Positions 22,864-31,587 of a stretch of 44,547 bases of DNA are shown here, in pieces. The notes beneath the pieces were generated by a model. The model was not told where the DNA came from. It did no database searches and saw only the letters and a program-made list of their open reading frames with translations. The stretch covers positions 1 through 44,547 of the forward strand of contig NZ_FNDG01000034.1 of the NCBI RefSeq assembly GCF_900100535.1. The letters run 5' to 3'. The position numbers and the translations under genes are program-made. The number at the start of each line of letters is the position of its first letter. Position 1 is the first letter of the stretch. Source of the stretch: Phytopseudomonas flavescens (GTDB lineage Bacteria > Pseudomonadota > Gammaproteobacteria > Pseudomonadales > Pseudomonadaceae).

Positions 22864-23790
22864 TCAGACCGACGCCCGCTGCACAGATGTGGGCAACGTC
22901 GCCAGAAGCAGGCCGGCGAAGATCATCGCGCCGCCCAGCCAGTGGAAGCGTTGCAGGGCCTCGCCCAGCAGGATCCAGCCAAGGATCGCGGTGAACACCG
23001 GCATCAGGTAATTGCCCATGGCCGCCGTCGATGCGCCGAGCACCTTGACGCCCTGGTTCCAGCCCAGATAAGCCACCAGCGAAGCGAACACCGCGGTGTA
23101 GGCGATGGCGGCCAGATTGGCGGGAGTCGCCAGCAGTTGGGCACCGTTGGCCAGTTCGTACAGATAAAGCGGCAGGATCAGCGGCACGCCGAGGAGCATG
23201 AAGACGCCCAGCAGCGCCAGCGCCGGGATCGGTGCCAGGTACGCCGCCCAGCGGCGCAGCAGCACGGTATAGAGCGCCCAGTCGATCACCGCCAGCAGCA
23301 TGATCAGGTCGCCACGGTTGAATGCCAGCCCGACCAGGGTCTGCCAGTCACCACGGCAGATCAGTACCAGCAGCCCCAGCACTGCCAGGGCCATGCCCCA
23401 CCACGCCCTCATCGACGGCCATTCGCCAAGCAGCAGCCCGGCGAACAGGAAGGTCACCAGCGGAATGCAGGTGTTGACCAGGGTGATGTTGATCGCCGCG
23501 GTGGTCTGCGCGGCGCTGTACAGGAAGGCGTTGTAGCCGGCGATACCGAAAGCGGCGATGACCAGCAAGCGCCAGCCGGCATGCCGCAGCGCGGCACGAT
23601 GACGCCAGAGTGGCGACACCACGAACGGCAAGACGATGAAAAGGGCCAGGCTCCAGCGCCAGAACGCCAGGGCCAGGGGCGGGATCTCCCCCGCGAAGGC
23701 CCGCGCCACCAAGGCATTGCCCGCCCAGCACAGTACCGCCACCAGCACACCGGCGATCGCCAGCTGGCGTGAGGATACGCTCGCACTCAT
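22864..23790 (-). CDS. EamA-family (DMT) transporter
   Basis: From ATG 23790 the protein has 308 residues with ten predicted membrane helices in two EamA repeats (first: VLVAVLCWAGNALVARAFAG; second opens near RGDLIMLLAVIDWALYTVLL). These permeases export small metabolites such as amino acids; the substrate cannot be told. ATG overlaps the carbonic anhydrase stop (ATGA), so the two are coupled. Confidence 0.88.
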   Translation of the reverse strand: MSASVSSRQLAIAGVLVAVLCWAGNALVARAFAGEIPPLALAFWRWSLALFIVLPFVVSPLWRHRAALRHAGWRLLVIAAFGIAGYNAFLYSAAQTTAAINITLVNTCIPLVTFLFAGLLLGEWPSMRAWWGMALAVLGLLVLICRGDWQTLVGLAFNRGDLIMLLAVIDWALYTVLLRRWAAYLAPIPALALLGVFMLLGVPLILPLYLYELANGAQLLATPANLAAIAYTAVFASLVAYLGWNQGVKVLGASTAAMGNYLMPVFTAILGWILLGEALQRFHWLGGAMIFAGLLLATLPTSVQRASV

Positions 23791-24428
23791 GACTGTGGTG
23801 GGCGCAGACGGTACTGTTCGGGCAGTTGCGCGGCAGCGCTGACGGTCACGTCGAGGTCCTTCCAGCGCCCGTCCTTGAGGCCGTAGATACAGCCGTGCAC
23901 GGACAGCGGCTGGCCACGGTGCCAGGCATTCTGGACGATGCTGGTACGACTGACGTTGGCCACTTGCTTCATCACGTTCAGTTCGCACAGACGGTCGACG
24001 CGCGCCTCTTCGTCGCCCAGCGCGGCCAGGTGCTCGTGCTGCTCGTAGTAGAGGTCACGGATGTTGCGCAGCCAGCCATCGATGAGTCCGAACTGCGTGT
24101 CGTGCATCGCCGCGCGCACGCCGCCACAACCGTAGTGGCCAGTGACCAGGATATGTTTGACCTTGAGCACGTCGACCGCGTACTGGATCACCGACAGGCA
24201 GTTGAGGTCGGTATGCAGCACGACGTTCGCCACATTGCGGTGCACGAACAGTTCACCGGGCAGCAGCCCGACGATATCGTTGGCCGGCACGCGGGCGTCC
24301 GAACAGCCGATCCACAGATACTCCGGCGTCTGCTGACGAGCCAGGCGGGGAAAGAAGTCCGGGTCGTCGTGGGTGATGTTTTCAGCCCAGCGCCGATTGT
24401 TGTCGAACAGGTGTTTAAGGTCGCTCAT
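23787..24428 (-). CDS. can: Beta-class carbonic anhydrase
   Basis: From ATG 24428 the protein has 213 residues. Zinc ligands are in CSDAR (Cys, with the Asp-Arg dyad) and HYGCGG (His and Cys), with HRNVANVV between. It interconverts CO2 and bicarbonate to feed carboxylases. It is upstream of and overlaps the EamA gene. An upstream in-frame reading from 24584 is poor in codon use and is rejected. Confidence 0.95.
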   Translation of the reverse strand: MSDLKHLFDNNRRWAENITHDDPDFFPRLARQQTPEYLWIGCSDARVPANDIVGLLPGELFVHRNVANVVLHTDLNCLSVIQYAVDVLKVKHILVTGHYGCGGVRAAMHDTQFGLIDGWLRNIRDLYYEQHEHLAALGDEEARVDRLCELNVMKQVANVSRTSIVQNAWHRGQPLSVHGCIYGLKDGRWKDLDVTVSAAAQLPEQYRLRPPQS

Positions 24429-24604
24429 GCCGGTGGCTCGCGGGAAGATCGACACGCACCATACGGAGGCGTCAGCCTTTTTGGCAAGGCGATTGCCACC
24501 CCGGCGCATGCGGCGCGGACGGCAACACGGCACACGAAACGCTGAATCTTTCGGCCGGCGGGGCCGTCCACTGACAACAGCCATCGACGGATCTGGAGGT
24601 CGTC

Positions 24605-24796
24605 ATGACGGACAAACAGCCGGAAAACCATGTGCCACTGATCAACGAGCCCCCCATTCTCCGGGACCGTGTGCAAGAGCTTGTGCCGAGCATGCGCGAA
24701 GCCGATGCGGCCCGCGAGCCGAGCGGTGATACAAGCGAGGCCGATGACCAGCGTGACGCCATGCAGGCGCCCCCCTATCGGATGAATACGACCTGA
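24605..24796 (+). CDS. Small acidic hypothetical protein, possibly frameshifted
   Basis: GGAGG lies 6 nt before ATG 24605, opening 63 codons (MTDKQPENHVPLINEPPILR...). A run of six C (24769-24775 region) comes shortly before the stop; in another frame after that run the sequence reads LSDEYDLSLVDDEREPGQPA and stops at about 24846, with the same acidic character. This suggests a longer protein of about 80 residues split by a one-base change in the C run, either real or a sequencing error. Function unknown. Confidence 0.55.
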   Translation: MTDKQPENHVPLINEPPILRDRVQELVPSMREADAAREPSGDTSEADDQRDAMQAPPYRMNTT

Positions 24797-24847
24797 GCCT
24801 GGTCGATGATGAGCGCGAGCCGGGCCAGCCGGCGTGCCGCAAGTAGC

Positions 24848-25300
24848 TCACTCGACCAGGGTGCAGGCCATCACCAGGGCGTCTTCGCGGCCCCCCGGGG
24901 CCGGGTAGTAATCGCGGCGCCGGCCGATCTCGTTGAAGCCGTAGCGCTCGTACAGGCGGTAGGCCGCCTGGTTGCTGGAGCGCACTTCGAGAAAGCATTC
25001 CCCCGCCTTGAGCTGAGCGGCGCGCTCCATCAGATGTTCGAGCAGGCGCAGGCCCAATCCGCGGCCCTGGCTTTCCGGCTTGACGGTAATATTGAGCAGG
25101 TGCGCCTCGTCGATGATCACGTTGATCACCCCGTGGCCGACCTGCTGGCCACCTTCGAACATCAGCCAGACTTCGTATGATTTCAGGCTGTCGAGGAAAA
25201 TGCCGCGCGTCCAGGGATGACTGAAGGCGGCGTATTCGATCTTCAGCACGGCGTCGATGTCCGCCTCGGTGGCGCGGCGGAAGGAGATCGCGTCACTCAT
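24848..25300 (-). CDS. rimI: Ribosomal protein S18-alanine N-acetyltransferase RimI
   Basis: From ATG 25300 the protein has 150 residues and a GNAT fold: VKPESQGRGLGLRLLEHLM is the acetyl-CoA binding motif (Q-G-R-G-L-G), preceded by HLLNIT and followed by LEVRSSNQAAYRLYERYGF and a Tyr-rich DYYP. RimI acetylates the N-terminal Ala of ribosomal protein S18. It overlaps the preceding gene by 4 nt (ATGA), as rimI follows holD in E. coli. Confidence 0.93.
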   Translation of the reverse strand: MSDAISFRRATEADIDAVLKIEYAAFSHPWTRGIFLDSLKSYEVWLMFEGGQQVGHGVINVIIDEAHLLNITVKPESQGRGLGLRLLEHLMERAAQLKAGECFLEVRSSNQAAYRLYERYGFNEIGRRRDYYPAPGGREDALVMACTLVE

Positions 25301-26106
25301 GTCGACGCCTCGAGCCAGCGCCGACGCACCCGCTGCATGGCCTGCCACAGCTCGCGCTTGCGCAGGGGCTCGTCCATCAGCAGCTCCAGGCCCGGCAGAG
25401 CCCAGGCGGCGCCCAGCTCCTCGACCTGCAGCTCGCGGTTGTAGGCCTCGGCGTCGGCGTCACCGGCGAAACGAATCGCTGGCAGGCCGATCAGCCACAG
25501 GCAGGCGCAGGGCTCCTGCTCCTCCAGCCGTGCGCCGATGAAGCTCTGCACGAAGTCCAGGGCAGCCTGCGGCCCCTGATCCATAGTGCCGCGCACCAGC
25601 AGGGGCCAGCGCACCGGCTCGCCAATGATCTGCGGGGCGTCCGGCAGGCCGGCGGCACGCAACAGGTCCTTGAGCAGCAGGTAGGCCGGATCGCGGCTCT
25701 GGAACGGCTCGCCCGTGGGCAGTTCGACCAGCAGCGCACAGCTGCCGGCGCGCAACAACTGCAGAGCGAAACGCGGCGGTGGCGCCGGCCGCTCTCGGCG
25801 CGGCGGCGCACTGACTTCAGCAGTCGCAGCGGGCTCACTGGCCCTGGCTGCAGAACCGGGTTTGGGCACCTCGATGCGTGGCCGCTCGCGAACCACTTCG
25901 TTGCCTGCGGGTGCCGCCACTGCTGCGGCTGCCGGTGCCTTGGCCTGCGGCGGAGGTGCCGCGACCGCTTCAGGCTCCGGCTCTGGCTCGAAAGACACCA
26001 GCAGCTCGGGCCGCGAAGGTGCCGCGAACGGCAGTTCGACACGGGGCAGCCAACTGGCCACTTGCATGGCATCCAGATAGGCGCGGCGGCGCAGCTCGGT
26101 GTTCAA
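25297..26106 (-). CDS. holD: Pseudomonad-type DNA polymerase III psi subunit (HolD-like)
   Basis: A 269-residue protein: an N-terminal piece (RRRAYLDAMQVASWLPRVEL), a long Pro/Ala-rich linker (residues 40-110) and a C-terminal domain with LQLLRAGSCALLVELPTGEP and WLIGLPAIRFAGDADAEAYN. It sits directly upstream of and overlaps rimI. In P. aeruginosa the gene at this position was shown to encode the divergent psi subunit of the clamp loader, which links chi (and SSB) to the replicase. The call rests on this synteny and the domain layout; sequence similarity to E. coli HolD is not obvious. Start is TTG 26106; ATG 26067 is an alternative. Confidence 0.65.
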   Translation of the reverse strand: MNTELRRRAYLDAMQVASWLPRVELPFAAPSRPELLVSFEPEPEPEAVAAPPPQAKAPAAAAVAAPAGNEVVRERPRIEVPKPGSAARASEPAATAEVSAPPRRERPAPPPRFALQLLRAGSCALLVELPTGEPFQSRDPAYLLLKDLLRAAGLPDAPQIIGEPVRWPLLVRGTMDQGPQAALDFVQSFIGARLEEQEPCACLWLIGLPAIRFAGDADAEAYNRELQVEELGAAWALPGLELLMDEPLRKRELWQAMQRVRRRWLEAST

Positions 26107-26221
26107 ACGTCAGGTACCCGGTACTTCGATTTCGAGGGCGCTGATTGTCGCGTGAATCGTCTGCTGCGGGTAGCCCCAATGATCCAAAGGATCACCGAGG
26201 CGCCCTTGCCTGGCCCTGTGA

Positions 26222-27352
26222 TCAGGGCCGCTGCAGGATCTCGATCCACAAGGCGCCATCACCTGCTGGCGCCTCGTCGACCCGCTTGAGGCTACCGTTC
26301 TCGCCAATCGCGTAGCTGCCCACGGCCTGGCTTTTCTCACCGGTCACCAGTAGCCACTTGCCGCTCGGGAAGAAAGCGATGTTGCGTGGCTGCTTTTCCT
26401 CGAGCGGGTAGTTGCCGATGAAGCTCAGGCCACCGCTCTGCGGATCGACCTTGAAAGCCGACACCGAACTGGTGGTGCGCTCGGTGATGTACAGCAGCGT
26501 GCCGTCTGGCGACAGGCGAATGTCGGCCGCCCAGATACGCGGCGTTGGGTCATCCTTGAGGTCGTTGTTGGCCGCGCTGCGCGCCTCGCCCCGCGCCAGG
26601 CCCAGACTCTCGGGAACGCCTTCGGCAAGGCTGACTTCCTTCAACGCACCAGTGTCGGGGTCGATGGCATAGCCGGTGACGCTGCCGCTGAGTTCGCCGA
26701 CCACATAGAGGAACTTGCCATTGGGTGAGAAGGCGATATGCCGTGGGCCGGTCTTCGCGGCGGTGCTGGCGAAGCCCGCACCGATGGGCGTCAGCGCGCC
26801 GGTTTGCTTGTTCTGGCTGAACTGCAGCACCTTGTCGACGCCCAGGTTGCCGGCGTAGACGAAGCGATCGCTGATGTCGCTGCGGATCGAGTGGGCGAAC
26901 GGGCCGGTCTTGTACACCTCGGTCTGTTCCGACACACGCTGCTCGGCATCGATGGCCTGAACGGTGAGTACCGCACCGCCATAGGACGCGCCCATCAGGA
27001 AGCGCCCGCTGCGGTCGGTCGACAGGTACGCCAGGCTATCGGCCAACGGCGCCTGGCCGCGCTTGTGCAGGTGGCCGGTTTTGCCATCGATGCGGTACAC
27101 CAGCACGGTGAACGGTGCGACGCGTTGTGCGGCGAACAGCGTGCTGCCGTCAGGTGAGAGGGCCATAGGGTTGACCTTGTCCCCCGCCTTCGTCTGCTCG
27201 ACGAGCGCGATGGCACCGGTGCTTTCGTCCAGCCGGTACTGGGAAATCAGGCCGTCGTTGGGACTGGAGATATAAGCGAACGTGGTGGCGGCGTGAACCG
27301 GCGCGGCAAGTGCCGAGGTCAGCGCAGCGGCAAGCAGGAGCGGCTTGGACAT
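26222..27352 (-). CDS. Periplasmic lactonase-family beta-propeller
   Basis: A 376-residue protein with a signal peptide (SKPLLLAAALTSALAAPVHA) and seven-bladed propeller repeats such as YISSPNDGLISQYRLDESTG, HIAFSPNGKFLYVVGELSGS and IAFFPSGKWLLVTGEKSQAV. This is the family of 6-phosphogluconolactonase YbhE and muconate-cyclase-like proteins. The exported location argues against 6-phosphogluconolactonase itself; another lactone or a binding role is likely. Monocistronic. Confidence 0.85.
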   Translation of the reverse strand: MSKPLLLAAALTSALAAPVHAATTFAYISSPNDGLISQYRLDESTGAIALVEQTKAGDKVNPMALSPDGSTLFAAQRVAPFTVLVYRIDGKTGHLHKRGQAPLADSLAYLSTDRSGRFLMGASYGGAVLTVQAIDAEQRVSEQTEVYKTGPFAHSIRSDISDRFVYAGNLGVDKVLQFSQNKQTGALTPIGAGFASTAAKTGPRHIAFSPNGKFLYVVGELSGSVTGYAIDPDTGALKEVSLAEGVPESLGLARGEARSAANNDLKDDPTPRIWAADIRLSPDGTLLYITERTTSSVSAFKVDPQSGGLSFIGNYPLEEKQPRNIAFFPSGKWLLVTGEKSQAVGSYAIGENGSLKRVDEAPAGDGALWIEILQRP

Positions 27353-27485
27353 GGTCGGGTGGCCTTTATGTTGTGCTTATTGTGGTCAGTCATCGTATGA
27401 GCAACCCATTGCCAGCAGCAAGTGCTCTACATGATCGATGAACGGGCCGCCAGGTACTCGTCCTTCAAGTCGAACCGCTCGCCCA

Positions 27486-28382
27486 CTATGCAGGCGCGTC
27501 AGCGTGCTGCTTGAGCAGGCTGACGAACGCCTGGGCCGGTGGGCTCAGGTAGCAGGGTTTGCGCTGCAGCACGCCAATACCACGGGCCGGTGCAGCCGGT
27601 AGCGGATGGACAGACAGGCTGCCATCGGCGTTGAAGGTGCCCGCCACGCTCGCCGGCAGCAAGGCATAGCCCAGCCCTGCTCGCGCCAAGGCGGCAGCGC
27701 TGCTCAGGTAGGCGACCTCCCACGCAGGATCGCGCAGCAGGCCCATGCGTTCGAGGGTCTGGTCGGCCATGGTACGCAGGCTGGTATCCCGGGTGGTGGC
27801 CACGTAGTCGAGATCCCGCAGGGCAGCCACCAGTCTTTCGCCATGCAACCTGGCCAGGCCTCGCACCAGCAGCACCAGGCTGTCGTCGTAGAGGGGCTGA
27901 AAATCCAGCACACCGGGCTCGTCCGCCACCGAGGTGATGGCGAAGTCCACTTCCGCGTTGCTCACCCACTGGCGGATTTCCCCGGCACGACCATCGCGCA
28001 GGCTGATGTCGATACCCGGATAGCGCTGGCGATAGTCGACCAGCACCCGGGGCAGCGGCTCGATGGCGACCGAGGGCAGCACCGCGATGCGCAGCGAACC
28101 GCTCTGCAGATGCAACTGTTCGTGGGCGTCATGCACCGCGTTGTGCATGTCGCGCAGCAAGCGGCGGGCCTGTTCGAGAAAACGCACCCCGGCCTCGGTC
28201 AGCTCCACGCTGCGGGTGTTGCGCGCGAACAGCGACAGCCCCAGCGCCTCCTCGAGCTTGCGCAGGCTGTAGCTCAGAGCCGGTTGCGACAGATGGATCT
28301 GCTCGGCAGCGCGACTGAAGCTGCGCTGCTCGGCGATCAGCACGAAGGCGTGAAGCTGGCGAAAGCTGATATCCATGGCCAC
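27486..28382 (-). CDS. LysR-family transcriptional regulator
   Basis: A 298-residue LysR protein: N-terminal winged HTH (FSRAAEQIHLSQPALSYSLR followed by KLEEALG) and a periplasmic-binding-like effector domain from about residue 90. It is divergent from the atuA-like operon across a 99-nt AT-rich region, so it is the probable regulator of that operon and is likely induced by its substrate or a pathway intermediate. Confidence 0.92.
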   Translation of the reverse strand: MAMDISFRQLHAFVLIAEQRSFSRAAEQIHLSQPALSYSLRKLEEALGLSLFARNTRSVELTEAGVRFLEQARRLLRDMHNAVHDAHEQLHLQSGSLRIAVLPSVAIEPLPRVLVDYRQRYPGIDISLRDGRAGEIRQWVSNAEVDFAITSVADEPGVLDFQPLYDDSLVLLVRGLARLHGERLVAALRDLDYVATTRDTSLRTMADQTLERMGLLRDPAWEVAYLSSAAALARAGLGYALLPASVAGTFNADGSLSVHPLPAAPARGIGVLQRKPCYLSPPAQAFVSLLKQHADAPA

Positions 28383-28401
28383 TGCTTTTATAAAATTAAC
28401 T

Positions 28402-28413
28402 TATCAATTGATA
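28402..28413. promoter_or_regulatory. Palindrome in LysR/atuA divergent region
   Basis: TATCAATTGATA is a perfect 12-bp palindrome in the AT-rich space between the LysR gene and the atuA-like operon, fitting a LysR-type recognition site. Assignment by position. Confidence 0.5.
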
Positions 28414-28481
28414 TCACATTTCGAATTCACAACTAAATCAGGAAGCCGCACCCTTTCCGCAGACCTCGACCTGGATCAACA

Positions 28482-29831
28482 ATGATGACAACAGTCCATA
28501 TCGGTTGCGGGGCAGGCTTCGCCAACGATAGACCCGATGCCGCCCTGGCACTGGCGAGCGATCTGGCCGCTCGCGACGGCCGGCGCTTCCTGTTCTTCGA
28601 ACTGCTCGCCGAACGCACCCTGGCCGAGGCGCAGTTGCGTCGCCTGGCCGACGCAGAAAGCGGCTACGCCACCCGGCTATTCGACTTTCTCGAGCCGGTG
28701 CTGGAGATCTGCCTGGCTGCCGGCATCCCGATCATCACCAATGGCGGCGCGGCCAATCCCAGCGCTGCGGCCCGGCGCCTGCGCAAGCAACTGCAGGCTG
28801 GCCGCTTCGCAGCGGCGCGAATCGCCTGCGTACTGGGTGACGACCTGCTCGAGTCGGGCGAGGCGCTACGACGCTGGCTGCCCGAGACGCTCGACGGCGA
28901 GGTGGTGTCGGTCAACGTCTACACCGGTGCCGATGGCATCGCCCAGGCCCTCGACGAAGGCGCCGACATCGTCCTGTGCGGGCGCGTGGCCGACCCGAGC
29001 CTGGCGGTTGGCCCGCTACGCCATGCCTTCGGCTGGCAGGCCGAGGATTGGGACCGCATTGCCCTGGCCACTGCGGTTGGCCATTTGCTGGAATGCTGCA
29101 CCCAGGTCAGCGGCGGCTACTTCGCCCATCCGGGCCTCAAGGATGTGCCGGATCTGGCCAACGTCGGTTGCCCGATCGCCAGCGTCCAGGCCGACGGCCG
29201 TGTGACCATCGGCAAAGCCGCCGGCACCGGTGGCTGCGTCAGCGAACGCACGGTCAAGGAGCAGTTGCTCTATGAAGTCCATGACCCCGCTGCCTACCTG
29301 ACCCCGGACGTGACCCTCGACCTGAGCCAGGCAACAATTCGGCAGGTCGGTCCTGATCGTGTAGAGGTCGAAGGCATACGCGGTCATCCACGCCCGGCCG
29401 AACTGAAAGGGCTGGTCGGCCTGCGTGGCAACTGGTTCGCCGAGGCGGAGATCTCCTATGCCGGCCCTGGTGCCCTGGCCCGCGCCGCCCTGGCCCGGGA
29501 CATCCTGCTGCAGCGCTGCGCCCGCCTGGCGCCGCGGCTCACGCCCTGGATCGACTTGATTGGGGTCGCCAGCCTGTTCAACGACGCCCGGGGCGAGTGG
29601 CTGCAGCAGCGCCTGGCCGACGCAGCGGACCCGCAGGATGTGCGCCTGCGCATCAGCTTCGTCGACCACGACAAGGCGCTGCTGGAAAACCTTCTGCTCG
29701 ACGCCGAGTCGCTCTACACCAACGGCCCGGCGGGCGGCGGCGGTGTGCGCCGGCACCTGAGCGAATCCCTGGGCACGGCGAGTTTCTTCATCCCACGCAC
29801 CGCGGTGCAGCAACAAGTGGAGTGGTTCTGA
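28482..29831 (+). CDS. AtuA-family protein (DUF1446), N-terminal domain only
   Basis: A 449-residue protein starting MMTTVHIGCGAGFANDRPDA with FFELLAERTLAEAQLRRLAD and NGGAANPSAAARRLRKQLQA, then YTGADGIAQALDEGADIVLC-type motifs, as in AtuA of acyclic terpene utilisation and related DUF1446 proteins. Their biochemical role is not settled; many occur in acyl-CoA or organic acid catabolism. Canonical AtuA is near 600 residues with a fused C-terminal domain; here that domain is the next gene. First gene of a three-gene operon with a CitMHS transporter. Confidence 0.82.
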   Translation: MMTTVHIGCGAGFANDRPDAALALASDLAARDGRRFLFFELLAERTLAEAQLRRLADAESGYATRLFDFLEPVLEICLAAGIPIITNGGAANPSAAARRLRKQLQAGRFAAARIACVLGDDLLESGEALRRWLPETLDGEVVSVNVYTGADGIAQALDEGADIVLCGRVADPSLAVGPLRHAFGWQAEDWDRIALATAVGHLLECCTQVSGGYFAHPGLKDVPDLANVGCPIASVQADGRVTIGKAAGTGGCVSERTVKEQLLYEVHDPAAYLTPDVTLDLSQATIRQVGPDRVEVEGIRGHPRPAELKGLVGLRGNWFAEAEISYAGPGALARAALARDILLQRCARLAPRLTPWIDLIGVASLFNDARGEWLQQRLADAADPQDVRLRISFVDHDKALLENLLLDAESLYTNGPAGGGGVRRHLSESLGTASFFIPRTAVQQQVEWF

Positions 29832-30154
29832 TGAGCGAGACGGTAGTGCTATGCGACTACGCCCACGCCCGCGCAGGTGACAAGGGCAACATCCTCAGCG
29901 TGGCGGTGTTCGCCTACGACCCGGCGCATTACGCCTGGCTGGCCGCCGAGCTGACCAGCGAGCGCGTGGCGGGCTGCCTGGCACATCGCCGGATCGGCAG
30001 CGTGCGCCGTTATGAGTTGCCGAACCTGGGCGGCCTCAACTTCGTGGTGGAAAACGCCCTGGAGGGCGGCGTCAACGCCAGCCCCGGCATCGACCGTCAC
30101 GGCAAGAGCCTGAGCTATGCCCTGCTCGACCTGAAGCTGCCCATGCCCACCTGA
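29831..30154 (+). CDS. AtuA C-terminal-like ferredoxin-fold protein
   Basis: A 107-residue protein whose ATG overlaps the preceding stop (TGATG at 29829-29833). RAGDKGNILSVAVFAYDPAH, then RRYELPNLGGLNFVVENALE and GGVNASPGIDRHGKSLSYAL match the small C-terminal domain of AtuA proteins. It must work with the 449-residue gene product as a two-subunit form of the enzyme. Confidence 0.8.
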   Translation: MSETVVLCDYAHARAGDKGNILSVAVFAYDPAHYAWLAAELTSERVAGCLAHRRIGSVRRYELPNLGGLNFVVENALEGGVNASPGIDRHGKSLSYALLDLKLPMPT

Positions 30155-30209
30155 GCTCACGCAACGCCAGCCTCGCGACTCCAACAATAATAAAACCGGA
30201 GAGATCGTC

Positions 30210-31517
30210 ATGATCACCGCACTCGGCTTCACCCTGATGTTCGCCATCGTCATCCTGATCCTGATGCGCCGCATCACCCCGTTGGTGGCCTTCGTCACCC
30301 TACCGGTCATCGCCTGCCTGCTGGCCGGTTTCGCGCCTGCGCAAATCGGCACCTTCGTCACCGAGGGCCTGAAGACCGTGGCGCCGACCGCCACGCTGTT
30401 CATCTTCGCCATCCTGTATTTCGGCATCATGCGTGATCGCGGTCTGTTCGACCCGCTGGTGCGTTTCCTGCTCAAGAGCACCAAGGGTCGCCCGCTGGCG
30501 GTCGCCATCGTGACCGTCGCGGTGACGGCGGTCACTCACCTGGACGGCATCGGCGCCGCCACCTTTCTGCTGGTGATTCCCGCCCTGCTGCCGCTGTACC
30601 TGCGTCTGGGCATGAGCCGGCAGATGCTGCTGTGCCTGGTGGTGCTCAGCGCCGGGGTGATGAACATGGTGCCCTGGGGCGGCACCACCACGCGCGCTGC
30701 CGCGGTGTCCGGGCTGGATGCCTCGCAACTGTGGCTATCGCTGATCCCGATCCAGGCCATCGGCCTCGCCCTGGTCGTGGCCCTGGCGGTATTTCTCGGC
30801 CTGCGCGCGCAACGCAGCTTCGCCGCCAGCGGTGGCGTGATCGCCGACAGCGAACCGGCCGATGCGCCACAAATCGACACCTCGCAGATGCTGGCCCCCC
30901 ATACCTGGCGCTACTGGGCCAACCTGGCGCTGACCGCGGGCATTCTGGCCTGCCTGTTCACCGGCGCCTTCCCGCTGTTCGCCTGCTTCATGGTCGGCCT
31001 GGGCGTGGCGCTGCTGCTCAACTATCCAAGCCTGGACGAACAGAACCGCGCCCTGCGCGCCCACGCCACCGATGCCATGCAAATGGCCCTGGTGATGCTC
31101 GCTGCCGGCATCCTGCTCGGGGTACTGGCCGGCGCCGGCATGTCCGACGGCATGGCCCACTGGATGATCAACGTGCTGCCCGAAGGCTCGGCCAACTGGA
31201 TTCACGTGATCATCGGCGCGTTCGGCGTGCCGCTGGGCATGCTGTTCTCGCCGGATGCCTACTACTTCGCCCTGCTGCCGGTGATCCGCGACGTATCCGT
31301 GGCCGCTGGCGTCGACCCGGCAGCCGTGGCCAGTGCCATGCTGATCGGCGAAAACACCGGCTTCGGCGTCAGCCCGGTGGTGCCCAGCGTGTACCTGGCC
31401 ATCGGCCTGGCCGGTGTCGAGCTGTACAAGCACATCCGTTACACCGTGCTGTGGGCCTGGGGCATCAGCCTGATCATGCTGGCCTCGGCGGTGCTGCTGG
31501 GGGTGGTGACGGTCTGA
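30210..31517 (+). CDS. CitMHS-family transporter
   Basis: A 435-residue membrane protein, about 11-12 helices, starting MITALGFTLMFAIVILILMR with AILYFGIMRDRGLFDPLVRF, THLDGIGAATFLLVIPALLP and GVMNMVPWGGTTTRAAAVSG, all diagnostic of the CitMHS (citrate-Mg2+:H+ symporter) family. It probably imports the carboxylate used by the atuA-like proteins. GGAG 10 nt upstream of ATG. Confidence 0.9.
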   Translation: MITALGFTLMFAIVILILMRRITPLVAFVTLPVIACLLAGFAPAQIGTFVTEGLKTVAPTATLFIFAILYFGIMRDRGLFDPLVRFLLKSTKGRPLAVAIVTVAVTAVTHLDGIGAATFLLVIPALLPLYLRLGMSRQMLLCLVVLSAGVMNMVPWGGTTTRAAAVSGLDASQLWLSLIPIQAIGLALVVALAVFLGLRAQRSFAASGGVIADSEPADAPQIDTSQMLAPHTWRYWANLALTAGILACLFTGAFPLFACFMVGLGVALLLNYPSLDEQNRALRAHATDAMQMALVMLAAGILLGVLAGAGMSDGMAHWMINVLPEGSANWIHVIIGAFGVPLGMLFSPDAYYFALLPVIRDVSVAAGVDPAAVASAMLIGENTGFGVSPVVPSVYLAIGLAGVELYKHIRYTVLWAWGISLIMLASAVLLGVVTV

Positions 31518-31536
31518 CATGCACGGACCGCAAACG

Positions 31537-31566
31537 AAAAAGGATCGCCGAGGCGATCCTTTTTTG
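31537..31566. terminator. Terminator after the citMHS gene
   Basis: AGGATCGCC-GA-GGCGATCCT (31541-31560) with an A run before and a T run after; it can act for both this operon and the convergent dehydrogenase gene. Confidence 0.88.
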
Positions 31567-31587
31567 CAGCGATGGTGCAAGCGTGTC

